Position numbers and translations under genes: made by a program
The notes under the pieces: model-generated
Database searches by the model: none
Seen by the model: only the letters and a program-made list of their open reading frames with translations
Told to the model about the DNA's origin: nothing
Shown: positions 45,859 to 55,735 of the stretch, piece by piece
How positions within the stretch are numbered: position 1 is the stretch's first letter
Layout of the letters: each line of letters begins with the position of its first letter
Assembly (NCBI GenBank): GCA_949317995.1
Contig: OX439047.1
Location: 33,270,950-33,334,949, forward strand
DNA: 64,000 bases
Source: Acholoe squamosa
Taxonomy: Eukaryota; Annelida; Polychaeta; Phyllodocida; Polynoidae
Direction: 5' to 3'

Positions 45859-46261
45859 CCACGTAGGTCAAAACCGGGCTGGAGGCGATCCACCGGGAGA
45901 TAGACCAAAGCACCATTGATGGAAACGCTGGTGTAACTAGCCATTTTACAGTGCGAACGAGAGGGAAGTCAAGCATCGACTGAGAATTTAATTCTAGGTA
46001 TCTAACCAAGGGGATGGGGAATTGAAATAAAAAGAAAAACAAAATATAGTGAAAACTATAGTAAAAAAAAATTGAGGGCACATTAGGAGGAGTCGCTGAA
46101 ACAAAGACTCCAATCCAATAAATTGGTGTTATCAGATGGAAACGACGTACAGATAGACAGGAAGGGAAGGCGCACGTGTTCAGGTTGACGGGAAAATATA
46201 TACAAGGAGGGGTAAAAAGGTCATGAACTGGTGAACTATCTGACACGATAGGGCTTATTAA

Positions 46262-49014
46262 GTGTTCAAGACCAATAAAAACTTCCAGGAGCGATCAGTT
46301 AGGAGCCGTACTAACCAAACTCGAACTGTAACCAGAAGCCATAATAAGAAGAAAATGGCGTGGCTAACTATACTATGTGTCTTATGTTCCTTGTGGGGTG
46401 TGGTTGATGCTGGAAGGCACACTTTCGAGACTTTAGAGAGAGCCGAATTGGGTGTCATTTTGCAACCTGGCAGATGCATTTCTACGGCTGAACACAATCA
46501 TGTGTCGCAAGTGTTTGTGTTAGATTACCAGAACCGGAAATGGAAAGTATTTATGAACAATGTGTGAAAAATATGCAAGTTATGTGTGATATTCAACATC
46601 ACAACAGAACATTATTATTTGAAGATACCTGTGACAATATCAAACAGAAAGAGGAATGGTTGAATCAAATTATTAGAAAATTGATACAAGCCAGAGAAGA
46701 GGAAGTGGAAAAGCTGATGAAAAACATACCTGAACAACAACAAGTCAAAAGATCTAAGAGAGCCAGTATACCAGGTCTGAATATTATAGGAGAGTTGTCG
46801 TACTATATTTTTGGCACTGGGAGAGCTGATGATGTAGCCAGAAATGAGAAAGATATTCAATTACTAAAGACATCGTATTATAAGATGCGTGATGTTATTA
46901 AAACATTGGCCACAAGTGCTAGCAATGGATTGGAGGAAGTCATGGCGGAAGTGGGAGAGTTGGCGGATAGACAGTTACAATTGTATGAAATGGCCAAAAT
47001 ATCATTAAAGAGACGGAAGTTGCTGGAAAGAACTCAAACTATGCACAGTGTGGCATTATATGAACTATCCATTGTATACAACCATGAAAGCCTGCTGACA
47101 AGGGTCAAATGGGGGTATATTATACACTTATTAAATGAACTCATTGAGATAAAGGATATGGCAGCTGAGGTAAGATTGGCATCACGAAGAAAACTATCAT
47201 CAAAATTGGTCACTAGAGAAGATTTGAAGGAAGCTATAGTCAACACTGAAGTATATTTGAAGGCTACATACCCACGATTTAGGGTCGCTTTTACTGATCC
47301 CGAATATTACTATGACAATAGTGTGGTACGAGTATATCAGCACCAAGGTCGTGTGAAGATGCAGATACGGATTCCTGTGGTGTCAGAGGAACACATATTC
47401 TGTGTGTACTCTGTAAAGGTGTTTCCGGTGCCAGTATGTCTGGCCAATAAAGAAGCTGACGGGACGAGAATAGAGGGATTGCCATCAGAAGTAGCCATAT
47501 CTAAGAATGGGCGATATTATATATCGGAGCCGGTGGTGAATTGGGCACGTTGCCATGGCAACTCAATAGCAGTATGCCCAGATATTCCACACATGAGGAA
47601 AATAGCTGAACGAGGGTGCATGGCGGCACTGATACGAAATGACAAAACGGCCATAGCAGAAACATGTGAGATCAGCTACATAGTTCAACCAAGCTTTCCT
47701 TCATTTGCGATAGCATTGGGAAAGGGACGTACTTTGGTATCGGGGCCCGACATACAAGGTCAATTGATGTGTCAATCAAGCCCACCTGTTAAGGTGAACA
47801 TGCATCATTACGCCATACTGAACATTGGGTGTGACTGCGCATTTATGACTGCCGGGCCGTGGATGCCTTACAGCTTGGCAGGATGTGGTCATGTGAACAT
47901 GGAAACTAATGTGACTTTTGTTAATAATGACTTACTACAAATGAATAGTGTTAAGAAATTGACATGGATAAAGGCCGTACTAAATGGTGAAACTGTAGAG
48001 GTACTGCAGGATGAAGTGTTGCCAAAGTTAGTGAAGACTAAAATGAAACACAGAGCTAGAATACAACAGTCACCAGCAGCTGTCAATCTTAAGAATTTGG
48101 TGAGTGCAATGGAAGACGGATCAGCATTGCCCGATCTGGATGGCATGAGTGGTGGAGGCCATTTTGCCACTGAATCATTATGGGATTATTCACCAGTGAT
48201 GATTGCAGGGGTGGTTATTGTGACCTTGATGGTGGTGCAATACTTTTGTTTAAAGAAACTATTAATGGCATATATATTAGCAAGAATGCCTATGAGAATA
48301 AGGAGTCTAGAAACTTGGGACTATGAAAAATACGGTGAAGATGTCGGAGGTGATTATGTGGAGGAAGATCCGGAACACAAAACAACGATAGCTATATTAT
48401 CATTGATATTGATAGTACTGATAATAGTAGTAGTGTTGCTGGTGAGGAAAGTGCGACAACTAAAGAGACTTCAACCAGTGGATGGACTGTATCTACAGGT
48501 GGCAACTAAAGAAATTACTGAAATAATACCATTAGGGGAGAGTCTAATGCCTTTAGACCAGGTATTTCAAAGACCAGCAGAACAGGCTCTTATTAGAGAC
48601 GTAGCAATAAGCTACTCGTGCCCGAGGTACATAGCTACAGTTCAGTGGGGTCGAGTGTTATATTCCACTGAGATGGCAACGGCGGAAAACGCAGTGCCAT
48701 TGCCATTGCCAACCACTGTGAAGGTGTCGAAGAAATTAGCAGGGATACTGAACGGTGATTATGGATTTACGGTGATGACAAGATTGATTAGGTATAGTGG
48801 GGGCCTGGCGACAGGTGTACCACTAGAGATACCTATGATATCAGCGGCGGGTTGGACACCAATAAGGAACAGAGAGATTAATACACATCAGTTATCTGAC
48901 ACGGGACACACCAGAGCAATGGCTCAGTTCAAGAAGATCAAGACAGTTACCAGAAGTACCTGGAGAAACATATGGGGCTACGGCTGTCTCATATTCAGTA
49001 AACAAGGGTCATAA
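46262..49014 (+). pseudogene. env: Envelope region resembling the baculovirus F / errantivirus class (fossil)
   Basis: Parts in order. A signal-peptide-like segment (MAWLTILCVLCSLWGVVDA) lies at about 46354. A Cys-containing outer segment is followed by a furin-type site RSKR near 46750. Just after it comes a stretch with GLNIIGELSYYIFGTG, which resembles the fusion-peptide region of F-type envelopes. A long helical part and a Cys-rich ectodomain follow. Two hydrophobic segments lie near 48.2 kb (VMIAGVVIVTLMVVQYF) and 48.4 kb (IAILSLILIVLIIVVVLLV), and a long C-terminal tail ends the frame. Such proteins mediate membrane fusion; in the family they are made from a spliced RNA. Assignment to the F class rests on the cleavage-site context. 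Fossil with about one break. Confidence 0.75.
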
Positions 49015-49020
49015 AGAATC

Positions 49021-49459
49021 GATAAATGTGGCTCTGCGAAGTCCAGAGTCCAGGACGGGACGATCATCGGTGATTCCTGTGAACTGCCCCACCTTTGGGT
49101 TTTTGGGGTCTTTTTGGATACATGTGACTCCAGAATATAAATTGTTCCACCAATCTTCCTGTTTATGGTCTCATTTGTGAGAAAACATGTTGGGCTTCAA
49201 AAAGAGGGCAAATTTGCGTATGTCGGAGCAATATTTTTTGAGCTATGGTGGCCCAAAGTTGGAAAATGTCCAAAAAATTTTTTTTTTTCAATTTCCACCT
49301 TATTCCAGGCCAAATATCATCAAGGAAAGCAGTAGTAGTCCACCATATTATTATTTATTTCATAGCTGGGGGTCCTATCTAACATTTCCATGTGTATTGG
49401 AGGTGACATGTCCAGTAATTCTTTTCTAACATCAGTTCTTCTAAGTTGAAATAGTACAT
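49021..49459. other. No gene seen; junction between retroelement and motif-array block
   Basis: No LTR can be recognised after the envelope end, and no coding frame is supported. The 80-codon plus frame at 49187 has no domain. The retroelement's 3' border and the left border of the next block must lie here or nearby. Confidence 0.4.
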
Positions 49460-49480
49460 GTAACGTGCTTGATCAAAATT

Positions 49481-51057
49481 GAAAATCAATATAATAGATA
49501 CTAGAACAGTTGTTTGTGGTTTCTCATCTATCACCATAGAGGGGGGGCATATGGGGTATTTTTGGGTAAAAAAAAATTTTTTCGTATCTCCCGCCCCGTG
49601 TGCGCAATACACATTCAAGTAATTTTCAAGTCAGTCATCCCCACCCCCCTGAAGCAACACTTTCCTCTGTGCAGCCTATATAAATCATCTAGGGGTTATC
49701 TCACCTATTATATAGTGTGTATCTATTGTTGAGGTGTCGTTTTAAAAAAAAAATCGGGTCTCTACATGCTTCGGTTGCCCCAAACCATGGTCGTTTATCG
49801 TATGTAACGCGCTTGATCGGTATTCGGCAAAATTATGGCGGGAGAAGAAAAACAGCTCCTGTTACCCGGGCGGAAGTGGCCTGCATCAGGGGACTTCCCA
49901 AAAGTTGTCATCCGGTCCTCAACTTGTTTGGGATCGTTTGTGTAGGTGTTTAACGCCAACTGTTTGCTAAAAAACAACCAAAAGGTGAGTGATATTGATC
50001 GAAACTTGATGAAATTTTGATGTTTGATGCCGATGGATGTTGTTGATGTTGTTTTTGTGTACCAAAAGTATGTAAATCGTGTAGAATACGTGTTAGACGA
50101 TCGGCGTGGGCAAAAATCCAAGCCCTGACGCCATTTTGGTAGCTTCTGTGACCCAAAATAGCCTGTAACGCGCTTGACCAAAATTTCTAGTCGGCGGTAA
50201 CGCGCTTGATCAAAATGATATCCTGGGGTGTAGTAGCCTTACTATGGCCAAATTGATGAATAACTGTGTTTAATATCATAGAATAAGGCCTTTGCTTTGC
50301 TTTAGTGCAGGTTTGGTACCTTCTCCGCCATTTTGGAACCCCCACCCATGCCAAATCATTTTCTCTTCCCTGCTGGCACTGTTTTAGGTACCATTTCGAT
50401 CGATTTTCACCATATTCCCAATATTTACACACATTCCTGTGGTTATGATACCTCCTCTATGTGTATTTTATTGTTTAAATGTGTTACATCGCTGCTGGGT
50501 TTGATTATATTGGCACAGTGACCACCAGAAGACGTTAGATGTTATTTTCATCAAGCGCATTACCGGCGAGTCAAAAATCCCTCCTTTGTACACAATAATA
50601 GCAAACTCGTGTATTTTTGGTGTTAATATATTATTTGGGACTACTATCCAATGTCCAGACCTAATATGATGTGTGTTAGACTTTAATTACTATGATTTAT
50701 AGAAGAATTTATTTTGATCAAGCGCGTTACGGCACCACTATTATGCATAAAAAAGGCACCTATCCTGTAGTCAGCCCCCCCAAAAATTAACACAATGTGC
50801 GCCTATGGTACCTCTATCATGTGGAATGGTCATCCTTTCATTTCTGAACAAAAAAATTTCAACATGTATCTGGGGTAGGTCAATTTTTGATAAATTCTCA
50901 GATACAATACACATGTCGCTTCCCGGATGTCTCCCAATGTGTCGGTAATCTTGCACAGTATCCTAGCATGGTCAATAAATCAATTGGTTAGACAATAGAT
51001 ATATTTCTATCTATTTGTTGTACATGTTACATAGCTGATTTTTACTCTTTTCTCAGC
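49481..51057. other. No gene; motif copies and probable 5' region of the transposon gene
   Basis: Holds motif copies at 49804, 50165, 50197, 50544(-) and 50711(-). The two minus copies face the two plus copies, giving a loose inverted arrangement. A pyrimidine tract and CAG acceptor (TTTTTACTCTTTTCTCAG) end at 51056, just before the first coding exon, so an upstream non-coding exon is likely but not identified. Confidence 0.45.
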
Positions 51058-51342
51058 ATGGGATGTAAGAAGCTGCCGGAGGGTGAGAAGGTGACTCACT
51101 CTGAGTCACAGACGTCCTACATGGACCGTCTGAAGGAGAGGGAGGGCGCAGAGGTTGTTAACCTCCGCGAGAATGTCAGGAAGCGGGAGTCCGCCAGGCG
51201 CTGTGATGCGGCGCGTTCAGACCGCGGGAAGGAGCGGAAGAGGAGGATGGGGGCCTTCCGGGCGGCCAAGAAGAGGGCCATAGACGAGGCCAAGAAGCGA
51301 GGGGTGGCGGCTCCCGAATGGACCGCAATAAATGCAGCGGAG
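51058..51342 (+). CDS. N-terminal basic exon of the transposase-like gene
   Basis: 95 codons from an ATG two bases after a strong 3' splice site, ending at AG|GTATGA. The product is Lys/Arg/Glu-rich (ERKRRMGAFRAAKKRAIDEAKK). It resembles the short basic N-terminal part common in the multicopy family to which the downstream core belongs. The exon ends in phase 0. It could bind DNA or serve as a nuclear localisation signal. The downstream exons show frame problems, so the full gene is probably not functional in this copy. Confidence 0.55.
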
Positions 51343-51575
51343 GTATGAAATAATGAAATTAATTACATAATTAGTAATAGGACAAAAAATGCAAACCATA
51401 GCAGACATACAACCAATGTAGTAGCTCACTTATTATGTAATGTACATGTATGTATGTAAAGTAACTCTTTATGAATTCTTAATTCTTAATTCTAGTATAG
51501 CATAAACATGCCTGTATTGTATTGCTGACAAATGCAAGTTGTCACCCTTTTCTTATTCAGTGAGTAGATGCGGAG

Positions 51576-51871
51576 ATGGCCCGCGAGGACGAGGAGGCGG
51601 CTGAGAGGGCGGCAGCCGGTGAAGGTCGCCCCAGCACCTCCTGCTGCTGGTCCCCCTGCTGGTCCCCCTGCTGGTCCCCCGGCGAAGGTGGCTAAGGCCG
51701 CCACCAAGACCGCCACCAAGACCGCCACCAAGACCGCCGACAAGCCGCAGGAGGCGAAGACACCGGCCGTGGGGAAGGGTAAGGGGCGCGGGAAGTCGTC
51801 CAAGAAACACGCTGTTCCCTTCCCGTCCCCCGAGCACTTCCTTCACGCCGGTGTCTTATGACGACTACGGA
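51576..51871 (+). pseudogene. Second exon, Ala/Pro/Lys-rich, with shifted frames
   Basis: An acceptor lies before ATGGCCCGCGAGG and a consensus donor (TACGGA|GTAAGT) ends the exon. Three frames each look coding in part. The start reads MAREDEEAAERAAAGEG. The middle reads like a histone H1 tail (KVAKAATKTATKTATKTADK). The end reads SYDDYG directly at the donor. No single frame runs through, so at least two frameshifts are likely. GC-rich third positions contrast with the AT-rich introns. A truncated copy of this exon is fused to another exon at 53575. Confidence 0.5.
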
Positions 51872-52100
51872 GTAAGTATGAATTAAAAGTGTCAACAAAG
51901 TAGAATTATATATGTACTTAAAGTGCATCATTATAGAGTCATTTAAACATGTATACATAAGCACTGCATTCAAGCATCGTGCTGACACTAAAGTGCTAAT
52001 GCAGTCCTTTTTTGATAATCCACAGATATTATCACCATTAATAGCATTCAGATACTGTAATATAATTATTCATGAATGTTTTCCTTGTTCTATACATCAG

Positions 52101-52398
52101 GAGACACCGGACAACCCCGAGTTGGTGGAGGAGGAGGAGGAGGAGCCCTTACAGACGCTGGCAGGCGATACCCCGAGAACCCCCTCCTGCTGTCCGAGGA
52201 GGAGGAGGCCCCCGTAGTGCCCGCACCACCGCCGCCTACGGAGGCCCCGACTCAGGAGGGGGACGCGGCAGCCCCGATTGCGGAGCCCCGGCCCCTTCGC
52301 CAGGCTGCTCGGCGCGACTCCCCAGAGAGGCGCCGAAGCAGCCGGGGCCAGGAGGCCTCCGCATCGGGGTTCAACGTTGGACTCCTCGAGGACATCGC
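52101..52398 (+). pseudogene. Third exon (Glu/Pro/Arg-rich), unit 1
   Basis: Acceptor TATACATCAG, donor ATCGC|GTAAGT. Most of it reads coherently as LLLSEEEEAPVVPAPPPPTE through PRPLRQAARRDSPERRRSSR to FNVGLLEDIA. It then joins in phase to the next exon, giving LEDIA-PRAQPHQ. The first 50 bases instead read well in another frame (ETPDNPELVEEEEEE), continuous with the SYDDYG end of the previous exon. A frameshift within the GGA-rich stretch is therefore likely. It is present in both units, so it predates the duplication. Confidence 0.5.
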
Positions 52399-53010
52399 GT
52401 AAGTATTTGAATCATAGTTTCTTCTTTTGTGTTTGTATCTCTGGAGAATCTTTATAGTTTTAAAAGTAAAATTGGCCCTAAAATTCTTAATCTTAATATA
52501 GTGTTACGTAGTATACATGATTTATTCCACTCTTCTACTTAATTAAACTTAATCAATGCTATATTATTTAAATAATTGTTATCGACTTACAGCGCCACCG
52601 TCCGTAAACACACGGAGCCTGAGTGAATGTAATTATTATATGAATAAATCTAGATTAGAATATTTAGAATAGTTTGTTCCATGTTGAATGTTTCCTTGCT
52701 TGTTGAATTTTTAGAATTAAGATTATTGTACATGTACTGCCATTTCAATGTGTAACGCGCTTGATCAAAATGATATATCCTGGGGTGTAGTAGCCTTACT
52801 AGGGCAAAAATGATGAATAACTGTGTATAATATCATAGAATAAGGCCATTTCAATGTGTAACGCGCTTGATCAAAATTTCTAGTCAGCGGTAACGCGCTT
52901 GATCAAAATGATAGCATGGGGAACCCAGTGGTGTAGTAGCCTTACATGTATCTTATAAATAAATGGGGCATGATGAAACTGAACATTAATGATTGTTCAT
53001 TTGTTTGCAG

Positions 53011-53821
53011 CCCGCGTGCACAGCCCCACCAGACCGAAACGAAGACGACACCAGGACCGACCCTCAAACCGACCTCGACCACTCCTAAAAACCTGAAGAA
53101 ACAGCAACGGAAGACCAACTCCCCCAGAACCAACCGCTACTACTACAAACAAGGGCTACTGAACAGAGACCTGACTGAGGCACATCTACAGATCAAGGAG
53201 TTGCAGGCTCAGCTTGCCCATGCCCAGTCGAACCATCCAACTGTCGCTGAACCTGCTGTAGCGCACATGGAGGAGCGCGTTGCAGCAGCTGCACCGGATG
53301 GGGAACCCGCTGTAGCGCACAGGGAGGAGCGCGTTGCAGCAGCTGCACCGGATGGGGAACCCGCTGTAGCGCACGGGGAGGAGCGCGTTGCAGCAGCTGC
53401 ACCGGATGGGGAACCCGCTGTAGCGCACGGGGAGGAGCGCGTTGCAGCAGCTGCACCGGATGGGGAACCTGCTGTAGCGCACGGGGAGGAGCGCGTTGCA
53501 GCAGCTGCACAGGACCAGGTGAATCCAGCTCAGCTGTCGGCGCATGACAGGAGTGTGAAGGCTGTGTTTGAAGGGTCACCCCAGCACCTCCTGCTGCTGG
53601 TCCCCCTGCTGGTCCCCCTGCTGGTCCCCCGGCGAAGGTGGCTAAGGCCGCCACCAAGACCGCCACCAAGACCGCCACCAAGACCGCCGACAAGCCGCAG
53701 GAGGCGAAGACACCGGCCGTGGGGAAGGGTAAGGGGCGCGGGAAGTCGTCCAAGAAACACGCTGTTCCCTTCCCGTCCCCCGAGCACTTCCTTCACGCCG
53801 GTGTCTTATGACGACTACGGA
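53011..53821 (+). pseudogene. Fourth exon fused to a second-exon copy by the duplication
   Basis: Starts after TTGTTTGCAG. The reading frame runs through QQRKTNSPRTNRYYYKQGLL and a helical LQIKELQAQLAHAQ into five 18-residue repeats. At 53575 it passes into a copy of the second exon and ends at the donor after SYDDYG. The open frame continues across the junction by chance of phase, making a chimeric exon. Any transcript could splice on into the duplicated third exon. I consider this a by-product of the duplication, not a designed gene. Confidence 0.55.
53249..53518 (+). repeat. 54 bp coding minisatellite, five units, copy in unit 1
   Basis: Each unit encodes EPAVAHxEERVAAAAPDG, with x = Met, Arg or Gly. 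Five units sit in frame inside the fourth exon. Low divergence between units suggests recent homogenisation. Confidence 0.9.
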
Positions 53822-55540
53822 GTAAGTATGAATTAAAAGTGTCATTTGGTACATGGTTAACAAAGTAGAATTATATATGTACTTAAAGTGCATCATTATA
53901 GAGTCATTTAAACATGTATACATAAGCACTGCATTCAAGCATCGTGCTGACACTAAAGTGCTAATGCAGTCCTTTTTTGATAATCCACAGATATTATCAC
54001 CATTAATAGCATTCAGATACTGTAATATAATTATTCATGAATGTTTTCCTTGTTCTATACATCAGGAGACACCGGACAACCCCGAGTTGGTGGAGGAGGA
54101 GGAGGAGGAGCCCTTACAGACGCTGGCAGGCGATACCCCGAGAACCCCCTCCTGCTGTCCGAGGAGGAGGAGGCCCCCGTAGTGCCCGCACCACCGCCGC
54201 CTACGGAGGCCCCGACTCAGGAGGGGGACGCGGCAGCCCCGATTGCGGAGCCCCGGCCCCTTCGCCAGGCTGCTCGGCGCGACTCCCCAGAGAGGCGCCG
54301 AAGCAGCCGGGGCCAGGAGGCCTCCGCATCGGGGTTCAACGTTGGACTCCTCGAGGACATCGCGTAAGTATTTGAATCATAGTTTCTTCTTTTGTGTTTG
54401 TATCTCTGGAGAATCTTTATAGTTTTAAAAGTAAAATTGGCCCTAAAATTCTTAATCTTAATATAGTGTTACGTAGTATACATGATTTATTCCACTCTTC
54501 TACTTAATTAAACTTAATCAATGCTATATTATTTAAATAATTGTTATCGACTTACAGCGCCACCGTCCGTAAACACACGGAGCCTGAGTGAATGTAATTA
54601 TTATATGAATAAATCTAGATTAGAATATTTAGAATAGTTTGTTCCATGTTGAATGTTTCCTTGCTTGTTGAATTTTTAGAATTAAGATTATTGTACATGT
54701 ACTGCCATTTCAATGTGTAACGCGCTTGATCAAAATGATATATCCTGGGGTGTAGTAGCCTTACTAGGGCAAAAATGATGAATAACTGTGTATAATATCA
54801 TAGAATAAGGCCATTTCAATGTGTAACGCGCTTGATCAAAATTTCTAGTCAGCGGTAACGCGCTTGATCAAAATGATAGCATGGGGAACCCAGTGGTGTA
54901 GTAGCCTTACATGTATCTTATAAATAAATGGGGCATGATGAAACTGAACATTAATGATTGTTCATTTGTTTGCAGCCCGCGTGCACAGCCCCACCAGACC
55001 GAAACGAAGACGACACCAGGACCGACCCTCAAACCGACCTCGACCACTCCTAAAAACCTGAAGAAACAGCAACGGAAGACCAACTCCCCCAGAACCAACC
55101 GCTACTACTACAAACAAGGGCTACTGAACAGAGACCTGACTGAGGCACATCTACAGATCAAGGAGTTGCAGGCTCAGCTTGCCCATGCCCAGTCGAACCA
55201 TCCAACTGTCGCTGAACCTGCTGTAGCGCACATGGAGGAGCGCGTTGCAGCAGCTGCACCGGATGGGGAACCCGCTGTAGCGCACAGGGAGGAGCGCGTT
55301 GCAGCAGCTGCACCGGATGGGGAACCCGCTGTAGTGCACGGGGAGGAGCGCGTTGCAGCAGCTGCACCGGATGGGGAACCCGCTGTAGCGCACGGGGAGG
55401 AGCGCGTTGCAGCAGCTGCACCGGATGGGGAACCTGCTGTAGCGCACGGGGAGGAGCGCGTTGCAGCAGCTGCACAGGACCAGGTGAATCCAGCTCAGCT
55501 GTCGGCGCATGACAGGAGTGTGAAGGCTGTGTTTGAAGGG
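53575..55540 (+). repeat. Tandem duplication, unit 2 (about 1.97 kb)
   Basis: Second unit of the duplication starting at 51626. It contains the truncated second exon, the third exon (54066-54363), three motif copies (54717, 54823, 54855) and the fourth exon with its minisatellite. After 55540 the sequence continues uniquely into the transposase-like core. Confidence 0.9.
54066..54363 (+). pseudogene. Third exon, unit 2
   Basis: Essentially identical to 52101-52398, with the same splice signals and the same internal frame switch. Confidence 0.5.
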
Positions 55541-55617
55541 TTGGCCAATCTTCCTCGCAAGGACAAAACCTCCATCATGAACAAGGTGCTTTCGCCCGTC
55601 GTGATCAAAGAACAGCG
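54976..55617 (+). pseudogene. Fourth exon, unit 2, leading into the transposase core
   Basis: Same as 53011 onward but with the natural continuation after the 18-residue repeats (55214-55483): VKAVFEGLANLPRKDKTSIM. This segment leads toward the core domain. It is broken off at 55617 by a templated insertion, after which the native sequence resumes at 55736. The coil segment before the repeats may mediate oligomerisation. Confidence 0.55.
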
Positions 55618-55735
55618 GATGCTCCACAGAGTACATATTACACGAAGGAGCCAGTGACCCTGCACCCTGCAGTCATCCACTACCGTGATGAGGACACTGG
55701 CACCACACTGGCACCGTCGTGATCAAAGAACAGCG
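55618..55735 (+). repeat. 118 bp templated insertion
   Basis: Bases 55618-55707 copy 56050-56139 almost exactly. The following bases, to 55735, repeat the 22 bp that precede the insertion (55596-55617, CCGTCGTGATCAAAGAACAG and two more bases). This is the signature of filler DNA from template switching or repair synthesis. It shifts the reading frame of the host transposon gene. Confidence 0.9.

Larger units (their letters stand above)
34340..49020 (+). mobile_element. Large envelope-bearing Ty3/Gypsy-type retroelement (fossil, about 14.7 kb)
   Basis: Order on the plus strand: gag, pol (protease, RT, RNase H, integrase), about 5 kb of extra frames, envelope region. The pol order with integrase last, the YLDD box and the integrase C-terminal GPY-like segment fit Ty3/Gypsy rather than Copia or Bel-Pao. 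The total is well above the 7-9 kb usual for errantiviruses because of the pol-env interval. Long open frames suggest a fairly young copy, with few breaks in the core genes (on the order of two to four). No LTR pair is seen. The 3' border lies somewhere after the envelope end and before the motif-array block that begins at 49460. Confidence 0.85.
51626..53574 (+). repeat. Tandem duplication, unit 1 (about 1.95 kb)
   Basis: The unit runs from inside the second exon to inside the fourth exon. It is followed immediately by unit 2. The units are nearly identical in exons and introns, differing by a 15 bp indel near 51893/53845 and a few substitutions. This points to a recent event. The shared word GAAGG at both breakpoints (51621-51625 and 53570-53574) suggests microhomology. 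Confidence 0.9.

Noticed and set aside
45839-46246. 135-codon hydrophobic minus-strand frame
   Set aside because: No domain, and aromatic-rich composition follows from the AT-rich leader of the envelope region; not separable from chance.
53249-53518. CRISPR array
   Set aside because: The repeats are contiguous, in-frame coding units without spacers, in animal DNA.
53186-53753. Minus-strand repetitive frames (119 and 186 codons), also at 55151-55636
   Set aside because: Reverse reading of the 54 bp minisatellite and exons; no splice or start support.
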